This document shows, in pieces, positions 1-7,828 of a stretch of 64,000 bases of DNA. Both the position numbers and the translations under genes were made by a program. Every line of letters begins with the position of its first letter. The first letter of the stretch is position 1. The notes beneath the pieces are model-generated. The model was not told where the DNA came from. It ran no database searches and saw nothing but the letters and a program-made list of their open reading frames with translations. This DNA comes from VXNF01 sp965116465 (lineage in GTDB: Bacteria > Actinomycetota > Acidimicrobiia > Acidimicrobiales > CATQHL01), in the NCBI GenBank assembly GCA_965116465.1, contig OZ220687.1:930001-994000 (forward strand). Reading direction: 5' to 3'.

Positions 1-1527
1 ATCGCCGCCTCGGCGGGCACCCTGAGCCGTGCCACCGGGCGGGGCGGGGGCACCAGCCTGCCGGGGATGGTGCTGAACCGGCTGGAACCGGGTGCGCTCG
101 CCCGGTTGGGCGGGGGCCTCGGCGGCGGCGCGGTGTACATCTCGGCCACCAACGGCAAGACCACCACCGCCAGACTCCTCAGCGCCTGCCTGCGAGCCGA
201 CGGCCGCGACGTCACCGCCAACGCCGCCGGCGCCAACCTGGCGAGCGGGGTGACATCGGCGCTACTGGCCCGTAAGCGCCGCAGGCGCGCCGGGCGCCGC
301 GGACTCGGCCATCGCGACGAGATGACCGACTGCGGCGGGATCGGCATCTTCGAGGTGGATGAGGCGGCGCTGAGCGAGATCGCCGGCGCGCTGCAGCCGC
401 GGGCCGTGGTGCTCATGAACCTCTTCCGGGACCAACTCGACCGGTACGGCGAGCTGGAGGCCATCGCCGAGCGCTGGGGCGATCTGGCCCGCGGCCGCAG
501 CCTGGGCCCAGCCACCACCATGGTCCTCAACGCCGACGACCCGGCGCTGGCCCACCTCGGCAGCCTCCGCACCACCGAGCCCATGTTCCAGCCGTACTGG
601 CCGGAGGGCGCGCCGGAGGCCCGGGCAGCCGGCGACGCTGAGACCTTCCGGCCGCCGGCGCTTGAGCGCATCGGCGCCGACCCGCCGAACGTGGTGCTGT
701 TCGGGATCGAGGACCCGGCCGTGGGGCGCGCCGGCCTGCCGCATGCCGCCGACACGGTGCGCTGTCCCAAATGCGGCGGACCGTTGAGCCACGACCTGGT
801 GACCGTGGGGCATCTGGGGCACTGGCGCTGCGAAGGTTGCGGCCTCCGCCGACCCCAACCCCACATCAGCGCCCGCCGCGTGCGCCTCGACGGCCTCGAC
901 CGCCTGGAGCTCACCATCGCCGGGGTGAACGGCCCCGGCGGTGCCGACCTCGAGGTGGTCGCCGGGCTGGGAGGCCTGCACAACGCCTACAACGTGACCG
1001 CGGCAGTAGCGGCGGCAGTCGCCCTCGGCGTACCCGCCGAGGCCATCGCCGAAGGGATCGCCGGGGTGCGGGCGGCGTTCGGGCGGGCCGAGCAGGTGAG
1101 CCTCGACGGGCGCACGCTGCGGCTGCTTCTGGCCAAGAACCCCACGGGCGCCAACGAGAACATCCGCTGCGTGCTGGCCGAGCCCGCCCCGCTCAACCTG
1201 CTGGTGGTGCTCAACGACCGCACCGCCGACGGGCGCGACCCGTCGTGGATCTGGGACGTGGACTACGAGCCCCTGTGGGATCGCATCGGCAGCGTGACCC
1301 TGGCCGGCGACCGCTGCTGGGAACTGGCCCTGCGGTTCTCCTACGGCGGGCTGGACCCGGAGCGGCTGGACGTCCGGGAGAGCCTGCCGGAGGCACTCGA
1401 CAGCGCCATCGCCGCCATTCCGCCCGGCGGCGTGCTGTATGCGCTCCCCACCTACACGGCCCTGCTGGACCTGCGCGCCGAGTTGGTGCGCCGCGGCGCC
1501 ACCCACGACTTCTGGCAGGAATCATGA
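1..1527 (+). CDS. murT: MurT, lipid II isoglutaminyl synthase ligase subunit (5' end outside window)
   Basis: Mur-ligase-like subunit that, with GatD, amidates the alpha-carboxyl of D-Glu in lipid II. The frame is open from base 1 and the residues before the first ATG (67) already look like MurT (RATGRGGGTSLPG), so the true start lies upstream. Visible parts: ATP loop ATNGKTTT at fragment residues about 49-56; a four-cysteine zinc ribbon (CPKC about 255-258, CEGC about 277-280) characteristic of MurT; and a C-terminal DUF1727 region with NPTGANE and a DPSWIWDVDYE segment, where characterised MurT proteins supply the Asp of the GatD catalytic triad. gatD follows 142 bp downstream on the same strand, as expected for this two-subunit enzyme. 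Confidence 0.93.
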   Translation: MAASAGTLSRATGRGGGTSLPGMVLNRLEPGALARLGGGLGGGAVYISATNGKTTTARLLSACLRADGRDVTANAAGANLASGVTSALLARKRRRRAGRRGLGHRDEMTDCGGIGIFEVDEAALSEIAGALQPRAVVLMNLFRDQLDRYGELEAIAERWGDLARGRSLGPATTMVLNADDPALAHLGSLRTTEPMFQPYWPEGAPEARAAGDAETFRPPALERIGADPPNVVLFGIEDPAVGRAGLPHAADTVRCPKCGGPLSHDLVTVGHLGHWRCEGCGLRRPQPHISARRVRLDGLDRLELTIAGVNGPGGADLEVVAGLGGLHNAYNVTAAVAAAVALGVPAEAIAEGIAGVRAAFGRAEQVSLDGRTLRLLLAKNPTGANENIRCVLAEPAPLNLLVVLNDRTADGRDPSWIWDVDYEPLWDRIGSVTLAGDRCWELALRFSYGGLDPERLDVRESLPEALDSAIAAIPPGGVLYALPTYTALLDLRAELVRRGATHDFWQES

Positions 1528-1630
1528 GCAGGTCAGCCGTGCGGCGCAGCGGACCTCTGGAGACCGTGCCGCGAGTCGCCGATGGTGATGTGGGAGACAT
1601 GAGCAGGTCAGCCCTGCGGCGCCACAGACC
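1524..1630 (+). repeat. Pair of about 31-bp direct repeats between murT and gatD
   Basis: Copies at 1524-1554 and 1599-1630 both begin ATGAGCAGGTCAGCC, differ at one base, then share TGCGGCGC before diverging. The first copy overlaps the murT stop codon, so the spacer looks like a local duplication of the gene end. Both copies would encode MSRSA(V/L)RR in the same non-coding frame. No function is evident. Confidence 0.6.
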
Positions 1631-1669
1631 CTCGCCGCCGGACACACCCGGCGCGGGCTGGGAGCACCG

Positions 1670-2443
1670 GTGAGCACGCCCGCTGTGCGGCTGTGGCACC
1701 TGTACCCGCGGGAGATGAACATCTATGCCGACCGGGGCAACATCGCGGTCCTGGCTCAGCGGCTGCGCCGGCGCGGGCTGGACCTGGCGCTGCGGGAAGG
1801 CGGGCCCGGCGAGACGGCGCCCGACGGCGGGGCGGACCTTGTGTACCTCGGCGGCGGCCAGGACCGGGACCAGCTGAACGTCGCAGCCGACCTCGCCGCC
1901 ACCAAGGCCGCCGCGGTGCGCGGGCTGCTGGAGGGCGGCGCCGTGGGGCTGTTCGTGTGCGGCGGCTACCAGCTGGCGGGGCACCGCTACCGCACCGCCG
2001 CCGGCGAAACAGTCGAGGGGCTCGGCATCCTGGACGTGGAGACCACCGCCGGGGCCAGCCGGCTGATCGGCGACATCGTGCTCACCTCGCACCTGGGAAC
2101 CGGCACGGACCTGGAAACCACCTCGGAGGCGGGCCGGCTGGTCGGCTACGAGAACCACGCCGGGCGCACCACCCTGGGCAACGGCGCCAAGGCGCTCGGT
2201 CAGGTGGTCAAAGGGCATGGCAACAACGGCCGGGACCGCACCGAGGGCGCGGTGGCGAACCGCACCGTGGGCACCTACCTGCACGGGCCGCTGCTGCCGA
2301 AGAACCCCTGGTTGGCCGACCTGCTGCTGGGCTGGGCCCTGGAGCACCGCTACGGCCGCAGCTTCCCCCTCGAGCCGCTCGACGACCGGCTGGAGCAGGC
2401 CGCCCACAGCGCCGCGGTGGCCCGGGCCAACCGCCGCCGCTGA
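1670..2443 (+). CDS. gatD: GatD, lipid II isoglutaminyl synthase glutamine amidotransferase subunit
   Basis: Class I glutamine amidotransferase (CobB/CobQ-like) that supplies ammonia to MurT for amidation of lipid II. The 257-residue length is normal. The nucleophile is Cys97 in FVCGGYQ and the catalytic His is His205 in TYLHGPLLPKNP. The N-terminal LWHLYPREMNIYADRGN and the segment GYENHAGRTTLG are typical of GatD. The start is a GTG at 1670 preceded by a GGGAG purine run; no better in-frame start lies nearby. murT is immediately upstream, and the 142-bp spacer contains a direct repeat. Confidence 0.93.
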   Translation: MSTPAVRLWHLYPREMNIYADRGNIAVLAQRLRRRGLDLALREGGPGETAPDGGADLVYLGGGQDRDQLNVAADLAATKAAAVRGLLEGGAVGLFVCGGYQLAGHRYRTAAGETVEGLGILDVETTAGASRLIGDIVLTSHLGTGTDLETTSEAGRLVGYENHAGRTTLGNGAKALGQVVKGHGNNGRDRTEGAVANRTVGTYLHGPLLPKNPWLADLLLGWALEHRYGRSFPLEPLDDRLEQAAHSAAVARANRRR

Positions 2444-2447
2444 GTTC

Positions 2448-2473
2448 TGGATTCCGGCCTTCGCCGGAATGAC
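2448..2473 (+). repeat. Dispersed palindromic repeat, copy 1
   Basis: TGGATTCCGGC and GCCGGAATGAC arms around a short loop, five bases after the gatD stop. A partial right half (ttcgccggaacgac) follows about 24 bp later. The position suits a terminator or a REP-like element. Confidence 0.75.
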
Positions 2474-2519
2474 AGGGCGGGGTCTTCGCCGGAACGACGA
2501 AGATCGTCACGGTTCCACC

Positions 2520-2583
2520 GTCATCCCGGCGCACCACCGTCATCCCGGCCCACCACTGTCATCCCGGCGCAGGCCGGGATCCA
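2520..2583 (-). repeat. Dispersed palindromic repeat, copy 2, with two tandem half-copies
   Basis: GTCATCCCGGC occurs at 2520, 2539 and 2558, exactly 19 bp apart. Only the last is completed by the opposite arm (GGCCGGGATCCA, ending 2583). It is a CCC/GGG variant of the repeat seen elsewhere in the window, in reverse orientation, and shows local expansion of a half-element. Confidence 0.7.
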
Positions 2584-2638
2584 CTCCCGATCCCGCGCAC
2601 CCGTCGCCGGCGCGGCGCCCGCGTCATTCCCGCGTCAT

Positions 2639-2644
2639 TAGGGT
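2639..2644 (+). promoter_or_regulatory. -10 box of a probable leaderless promoter
   Basis: TAGGGT ends 6 nt before the ATG at 2651, which places the transcription start at or next to the A of the start codon. No clear -35 box is seen. Confidence 0.5.
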
Positions 2645-2650
2645 GAGGGG

Positions 2651-3607
2651 ATGCCCGCCGACGGTGACACTGCGAGGGGTCCGGCCGGGGCCACCGCCGA
2701 CGATCACCGGCTGGCCGCCGAGCTGGCGACGCGGACCGGCGTGCTGCTGGTGGCGTTGCGTCAGCAGCATCCGCTCGACGGCCCGGAGGGTCCGGCCGCC
2801 GACGCGCTCCGCGCCGAGGGTGACCGGCGCGCCCAGGAGGTCCTGGCGGCGGCGCTCGCCGAGGCCCGTCCCGGCGACGCAGTGCTGTCCGAGGAGGCAC
2901 CCGACGACCGGCGACGCCTGCAGGCCGAGAGGGTCTGGATCATCGATCCGCTCGACGGCACCCGCCAGTACGGCGAGCCGGGGCGCGGCGACTGGGCGGT
3001 GCACGTCGCCCTGGTGATCGGCGGTGTCCCGGTGGTGGGAGCCGTGGCGCTGCCGGCCGAGGGGGTCACCTTCTCGACCCAAGAAGGCGACGGCCTGCTG
3101 TTGTGGGACGGCGAGGTGGCGCAGCCGGCCGAGGGAGTCACATTCTCGACCCCCGACCAAGTGCCGTCCGGCCAGCGAGCCGATCCGGGTCCGGCGCCGG
3201 CGCCGACCCCGGGAAGCAACAGCGCGAACCGGCGCAGGCTGATCGCCAGCCGCAGCCGGCCCAGCCGCTACGCCCCGGCGATCGCCGCCGCCATCGGCGC
3301 CGATCTGTACACCTTGGGCTCGGTCGGCGCCAAGGTGGCCGAGGTGGTCAGGGAGCGCGCCGACGCCTACGTCCACGCCAGCGGGCATCACGAGTGGGAC
3401 TCGGCGGCGCCGGTGGCGGTGGCCAGGGCTGCCGGGCTGCACGCCTCCCGACTCGGGGGAGGGCCGCTGCGGTACAACCAGACCATCCCCTTCGTCCCCG
3501 ACGTGTTGATCTGCCGCCCCGAGATCGCCGGCGACATCGTGGCCGCCCACGACGCCTACGAGTCATCGGCCCGCTCCGGCGGCGCCGAGCCGCGCAGCAG
3601 GAGCTGA
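2651..3607 (+). CDS. Inositol monophosphatase-family phosphatase, CysQ-like
   Basis: Lithium-sensitive Mg-dependent phosphatase family; closest in feel to CysQ (3'-phosphoadenosine 5'-phosphate phosphatase), though inositol or fructose bisphosphate substrates cannot be excluded. Metal-site motifs are all present: SEEAP (Glu81), WIIDPLDGT (Asp99 onward) and HEWDSAAP (Asp250). At 318 residues it is longer than a typical CysQ. The extra length lies at about residues 158-197, where a 29-bp stretch (PAEGVTFST) is repeated in frame 24 codons later and followed by a Pro/Ala-rich segment; this should sit in a surface loop. Probably transcribed without a leader; nucS follows 7 bp after the stop. Confidence 0.85.
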   Translation: MPADGDTARGPAGATADDHRLAAELATRTGVLLVALRQQHPLDGPEGPAADALRAEGDRRAQEVLAAALAEARPGDAVLSEEAPDDRRRLQAERVWIIDPLDGTRQYGEPGRGDWAVHVALVIGGVPVVGAVALPAEGVTFSTQEGDGLLLWDGEVAQPAEGVTFSTPDQVPSGQRADPGPAPAPTPGSNSANRRRLIASRSRPSRYAPAIAAAIGADLYTLGSVGAKVAEVVRERADAYVHASGHHEWDSAAPVAVARAAGLHASRLGGGPLRYNQTIPFVPDVLICRPEIAGDIVAAHDAYESSARSGGAEPRSRS

Positions 3608-3614
3608 AGCAGCC

Positions 3615-4274
3615 GTGCGCATCGTCGTCGCCCGCTGCACCGTCGACTACGAGGGACGGCTCGCCGCCCACCTGGCCGAGGCGGTCCGCCTCATCATGGT
3701 CAAGGCCGACGGCAGCATCGCGATCCACGCCGACGGCGGCGCCTACAAGCCGCTGAACTGGATGAACCCGCCGAACACCCTCAGCGAGGAACCCGCGTGC
3801 TGGACGGTCACCAACCCCCGCGGCGAGAAGCTGGTGATCAACATCGCCGAGGTCCTCTCCGACGTCTCCCACGACCTCGGCAGCGACCCGGGCCTGCGCA
3901 AGGACGGCGTGGAGGCGCACTTGCAGGAGCTGCTGGCGGCCGACCCCTCGGTGCTGGAGGAGGGCTACCGGCTGGTGCGCCGCGAGTACCCGACCGCCGT
4001 GGGGCCCGTCGACCTGCTGTGCCGCGACGCGGCGGGCACGGCGGTGGCGGTGGAGGTCAAGCGGCGCGGCGAGATCGCCGGCGTGGACCAGTTGAGCCGC
4101 TACGTGGAGTTCCTGAACGCCGATCCGGCGCTGTGCCCCGTGCAGGGAATGCTCGTGGCCGAGGAGATCAAGCCGCAGGCACGGGTGCTGGCCGACACGA
4201 AGGGCATCCGCTGCAAGGTGGTGGACTACGCCGCGCTCCGCGGCGCGGCACCCGAGGATCTGCGGCTCTTCTGA
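3615..4274 (+). CDS. nucS: NucS/EndoMS mismatch-specific endonuclease
   Basis: Makes double-strand cuts at mismatches; in actinobacteria, which lack MutS/MutL, it is the core of mismatch repair. The 219-residue length matches the family. The N-terminal DNA-binding domain holds KPLNWMNPP and WTVTNPRGEKLVI. The C-terminal RecB-like nuclease domain shows Asp133 (GPVDLL), Glu147 and Lys149 (VEVKRRG). The last residues, LRLF, match the C-terminal sliding-clamp-binding tail of mycobacterial NucS. The start is a GTG 7 bp after the preceding phosphatase, so the two genes are probably co-transcribed. Confidence 0.95.
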   Translation: MRIVVARCTVDYEGRLAAHLAEAVRLIMVKADGSIAIHADGGAYKPLNWMNPPNTLSEEPACWTVTNPRGEKLVINIAEVLSDVSHDLGSDPGLRKDGVEAHLQELLAADPSVLEEGYRLVRREYPTAVGPVDLLCRDAAGTAVAVEVKRRGEIAGVDQLSRYVEFLNADPALCPVQGMLVAEEIKPQARVLADTKGIRCKVVDYAALRGAAPEDLRLF

Positions 4275-4353
4275 GCGGAGTCCGTGAGGGGATCGCCGTG
4301 AACCGGCGGCAATCGAACGGCATTTCCGCCCCTATGAACGGGACAGGCACCGG

Positions 4354-4359
4354 TACCCT
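4354..4359 (+). promoter_or_regulatory. -10 box upstream of the VanW-type gene
   Basis: TACCCT is followed by 6 nt and then an in-frame ATA (4366). This is the spacing at which other genes in the window have a leaderless start codon, which bears on where the downstream protein begins. Confidence 0.4.
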
Positions 4360-4464
4360 GAAGGCATAGTCGCACCTGAGTTCCCGCACCCGGACCCGGG
4401 GCCTTCGGACAGTCACGGGGGCGGGCACCGGCGCCCGCGCTACGGGCGCATCCTCGCGATCCTT

Positions 4465-6474
4465 GTGGGAGCTCTGGCGATGGGCTTTCTCGGGGTCTAC
4501 ATCGCCGATGTCGTGGTGCGTTCGGGCCGCTCGGTGAACAACGTGCAGATCGACGGATTCGACGTCGGCGGGCTCTCCGAGGAGGAGATCCGCAGCGAGG
4601 TCGAGAAGCTGTCGACCGACTACGCCAACCGCTCCCTGCCGCTGCTGGCGCCCAACGGCACCGTGGCGGCCACCGCCGGCCAGCTGGGGTTCGCCCTCGA
4701 CGTGGAGGCCAACGTCGCCGCCGCCCTGGCCGCCGGGCAGAGGGGCGCCTCGCCCATCGCCTGGGCGTCCTCGTTCTTCGGCGAGAACAACCTGCGCGCC
4801 ATCGTGACGTGGGACGAGGTCGTGGCGCACCGGTTCATCGAGGGGATCCAGCCGGCCCTCGTCCGGGAGGCCGCGCCGGCCCGCCTTGAATTGCGCGACG
4901 GCGCCTTCGTGGTGGAGCCGGGCGTCACCGGGCTGCAGATCACGCGCGAGGACATCCGGGCGGCGGTGCGGGCGACGGCGGCCGAGCGGACCCTGCCGGA
5001 CGTGATCGTCGTGGAGCCCTCCTCGTTCCCCCCGCCGGTCACCGCCTTCGACCTGCAGGCGACGGCGGACTACGTCAACGCCTACACGGCGCGGGGCCTC
5101 ACCGTCTACGTCGAGGACACGATCCGGGACTTCCTGCCGGCCGAGGTGCGCACCTGGCTCACCGTGGCGCCGGGCAACCCGCCGGCCATCGGCCTCGACA
5201 CCGCGTACGTGACCGAGGTGATCGAGACCCGCCTGGCGAACGTGGCCGTACCCGGCGACCCGGGCAGGTTCGACATCGTCGACGGCGCGCCGGTGGCGAT
5301 CGACGCCCGGCCCGGTCGCCGCTGCTGCGCGCCGAACGCCGGCGAGACGACACTGGCCGCCCTGGTCGCCGGCCAGCACGAGATCGCGCTGCATCTCACG
5401 GACGTTCCGGGCAGCGAGGGTGACCTGATCGCCGAGACCGGCATCCGCGAGCTGGTCGGCGAGTTCACCACCTATTTCACGCCCGGCCAGGACCGGGTGA
5501 GCAACATCCGCCGCATCGCCGAGCTGGTGCAGGGCGCGATCATCGAGCCCGGCGAGACGTGGTCGGTGAACGACTACGTCGGGCGGCGCACCGAGGCGAA
5601 GGGTTTCGTGCCCGCCGGGGTGATCTACCTGGGCAAGTTCCAGGAGGACGTCGGCGGCGGCGTCTCGCAGTTCGCCACCACCCTGTTCAACGCGGCCTTC
5701 TTCGCCGGTCTGGACTTCGGGGAGTACCAGGCCCACTCCATCTACATCAGCCGCTACCCGTACGGGCGTGAGGCCACGATCTCCTACCCGCACCCCGACC
5801 TGCAGCTCATCAACAAGACGCCCTATTCGATGCTGCTGTGGCCGACCTCCACCGAGGATTCGGTCACCGTCCGGATCTACAGCACGCTCCACATGACGGT
5901 CATCCAGAGCGACCAGACGACCGAGCCCGAGGACCAGTGCACGGAGGTCTTCACCGAGCGCACCCGCGCCTTCGCCGACGGCAGCTCCACCACCGACATC
6001 GTGAAGGCCCTCTACCAGCCCGCCGAGGGCCTCAACTGCCAGGGCGAACCCTTCGTGCCGCCGCCGGACTGCGCGCCGGGCACCGGCGCCGTGGACACCG
6101 ACAACGACGGCTGGGTGGAGTCCTGCCGGGCGCTGTGCCCGGTGCCCGAGCCCGGCGGCGAGGGCGCCGGTGCTGAGGCGGCCGGAGCAGAGGCGACCAG
6201 CGCCGACTGCGTGCCGGTGTGCCGCGACGTGCCCGAGGGGGAGATCGCCGAGGACGGCGAGGAGGAGTCGGTGTGCATCCCGCTCTGCGGACCCACCGAC
6301 GCCGATGCCTCACCGGGCAGCTGCGCCCGCCCAGAGGACATCCCCGGCCAGTCCGGGGATCCGGGGGATCCGTCCGCCGGGGACACGTCCGGCGACGCCA
6401 CCGTGACCCAACCCGAACAGGCCCCGGCCCAGTCCGACCCGGAGACGGAGGCCCAACCCATCGACGACGGGTGA
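4465..6474 (+). CDS. VanW-family membrane-anchored cell-wall protein with Cys-rich tail
   Basis: Predicted extracytoplasmic protein: an N-terminal membrane segment (about 1-20), PG_binding_4/YoaR-like repeats (about 25-290, including QIDGFDVGGLSEEEI), then a VanW domain (about 365-470: SVNDYVGRRTEAKGF, GGGVSQFATTLFNA, HSIYISRYPYGREATI). The C-terminal 150 residues are acidic with repeated CxxxC-type cysteine pairs and a calcium-loop-like DTDNDGW. The GTG at 4465 is the first canonical start, but the frame is open back to 4288 and encodes a basic stretch (RRPRYGR) directly before the hydrophobic segment. The real start is therefore probably upstream, perhaps ATA 4366. The stop overlaps the next gene by GTGA. 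VanW's biochemical role is unsettled. Confidence 0.82.
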   Translation: MGALAMGFLGVYIADVVVRSGRSVNNVQIDGFDVGGLSEEEIRSEVEKLSTDYANRSLPLLAPNGTVAATAGQLGFALDVEANVAAALAAGQRGASPIAWASSFFGENNLRAIVTWDEVVAHRFIEGIQPALVREAAPARLELRDGAFVVEPGVTGLQITREDIRAAVRATAAERTLPDVIVVEPSSFPPPVTAFDLQATADYVNAYTARGLTVYVEDTIRDFLPAEVRTWLTVAPGNPPAIGLDTAYVTEVIETRLANVAVPGDPGRFDIVDGAPVAIDARPGRRCCAPNAGETTLAALVAGQHEIALHLTDVPGSEGDLIAETGIRELVGEFTTYFTPGQDRVSNIRRIAELVQGAIIEPGETWSVNDYVGRRTEAKGFVPAGVIYLGKFQEDVGGGVSQFATTLFNAAFFAGLDFGEYQAHSIYISRYPYGREATISYPHPDLQLINKTPYSMLLWPTSTEDSVTVRIYSTLHMTVIQSDQTTEPEDQCTEVFTERTRAFADGSSTTDIVKALYQPAEGLNCQGEPFVPPPDCAPGTGAVDTDNDGWVESCRALCPVPEPGGEGAGAEAAGAEATSADCVPVCRDVPEGEIAEDGEEESVCIPLCGPTDADASPGSCARPEDIPGQSGDPGDPSAGDTSGDATVTQPEQAPAQSDPETEAQPIDDG

Positions 6475-7697
6475 AGCCTCTCACCGCGGACGTGGCCGTC
6501 GTGGGGGCCGGTCCCGCCGGGGCCGCGGCCGCCATCGGGCTGGCAGGCGCGGGCCGGCAGGTGGTGGTGGTGGACCGGTCGCCGTTCCCGCGCGACAAGT
6601 ACTGCGGTGACGGCCTCACCACCGGGGCGCTGCGGCTTCTGGAGCACCTGGGGCTCGACCCCTCGTCGATCTCCTCCTGGCGGGCGGCGACGAACCTCGT
6701 GATCCGCGCTCCCTCCGGTCTGGAGGTGGCCTACCCGTTCAGCCGGCGCGGCCAGTACGCGGCGACCGCCGAGCGCCGCCAACTCGACTCGGCCCTGGTG
6801 GCCCTGGCCCGCCGGGCCGGCGCCGAGGTGCTCGACGGCCGCGCCTGCGAGGGCGTGACCGTCGACGCCGACCGGGTGGTCCTGAAGGTGGCCGGGGTCG
6901 GTCCTCTCCATGCCCGCTATGCGATCGCCGCCGACGGCATGTGGTCGCCGGTGCGCCGGATGCTGGGGTTGTCGCTGCCGGCCTACCGGGGCGACTGGCA
7001 CGCCTTCCGCCAGTACTACGCCGGTGTCGGGCCGCAGGCCGCCGCCTCATTGCGCGTCTGGTTCGAGCCCGAGATCCTGCCGGGCTACGTGTGGTCGTTC
7101 CCGCTGCCCGGCGGGGCGGCCAACGTGGGCTTCGGCGTCTCGCGCGCCACGCACCGCACCGGCAGCCTGGCGCGGCTGTGGGACGAACTGCGCAGCCGCC
7201 CCCACATCGCGGAGGTGCTGGGGCCGGGGGCGACCCCGGCGGACCGGCCCCGCGCCTGGCCGATCCCCACACGCCTGGGAGACCTACCCCTGGCTGCCGA
7301 GCGGGTGCTCTTCTGCGGCGACGCCGCCGGGGTGGGCGATCCCATGACCGGCGAGGGCATCGGCCAGGCGCTGCTCAGCGGGCTGCTGGCCGCAGAGGCC
7401 CTGGACGCGGCGGGGCCCGACGGCGAGGCGGCCGCGCGGCGGCTCTACCGCGCCGGCGTGGCGCGCCACCTGGAGCGGGACTTCGTGTTCACCCGGATGC
7501 TGGGGCGCGCCCTGCGCAGCCCCGCAGGCTGCAACGCGGCGGTGGGGATCTCGGGGGCGACGCCCTGGACGCGCCGCAACTTCGCCCGCTGGCTGTTCGA
7601 GGACTATCCCCGCGCGCTGGTGCTCACGCCGGACCGCTGGCAGCGCGGCGCGCTCGGCGGCGGCGCCTTCGGGGCTCGGCCCGCCCGTTCCGACTGA
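6471..7697 (+). CDS. Geranylgeranyl reductase-family FAD-dependent oxidoreductase
   Basis: FAD enzyme of the ChlP/GGR group, which reduces isoprenoid double bonds (menaquinone or polyprenyl chains are plausible substrates). At 408 residues it has the dinucleotide fold ADVAVVGAGPAGAAAA at about 6-21, the family signature PFPRDKYCGDGLTTGAL at about 37-53, and the second FAD motif FCGDAAGVGDPMTGEGIG at about 281-298. The start is GTG at 6471, giving a 4-base GTGA overlap with the VanW gene and implying translational coupling. A longer reading from 6219 would run through VanW codons and is rejected. A palindromic repeat lies about 80 bp downstream. Confidence 0.88.
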   Translation: MKPLTADVAVVGAGPAGAAAAIGLAGAGRQVVVVDRSPFPRDKYCGDGLTTGALRLLEHLGLDPSSISSWRAATNLVIRAPSGLEVAYPFSRRGQYAATAERRQLDSALVALARRAGAEVLDGRACEGVTVDADRVVLKVAGVGPLHARYAIAADGMWSPVRRMLGLSLPAYRGDWHAFRQYYAGVGPQAAASLRVWFEPEILPGYVWSFPLPGGAANVGFGVSRATHRTGSLARLWDELRSRPHIAEVLGPGATPADRPRAWPIPTRLGDLPLAAERVLFCGDAAGVGDPMTGEGIGQALLSGLLAAEALDAAGPDGEAAARRLYRAGVARHLERDFVFTRMLGRALRSPAGCNAAVGISGATPWTRRNFARWLFEDYPRALVLTPDRWQRGALGGGAFGARPARSD

Positions 7698-7778
7698 GCG
7701 GGATCATCAGGGACGGACCTGCACCCGGGAGTCGTGCCGAGCAGTCGAAGACAGGAAGAGCCGGAACTGCTGGAGCCC

Positions 7779-7804
7779 TGGATTCCGGCCTTCGCCGGAA
7801 TGAC
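7779..7804 (+). repeat. Dispersed palindromic repeat, copy 3
   Basis: TGGATTCCGGC / GCCGGAATGAC in the 131-bp spacer between the converging reductase and hyuB genes, where a shared bidirectional terminator would be expected. Confidence 0.75.
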
Positions 7805-7828
7805 GATCCGAAGGGTTGATCCGGCCAC

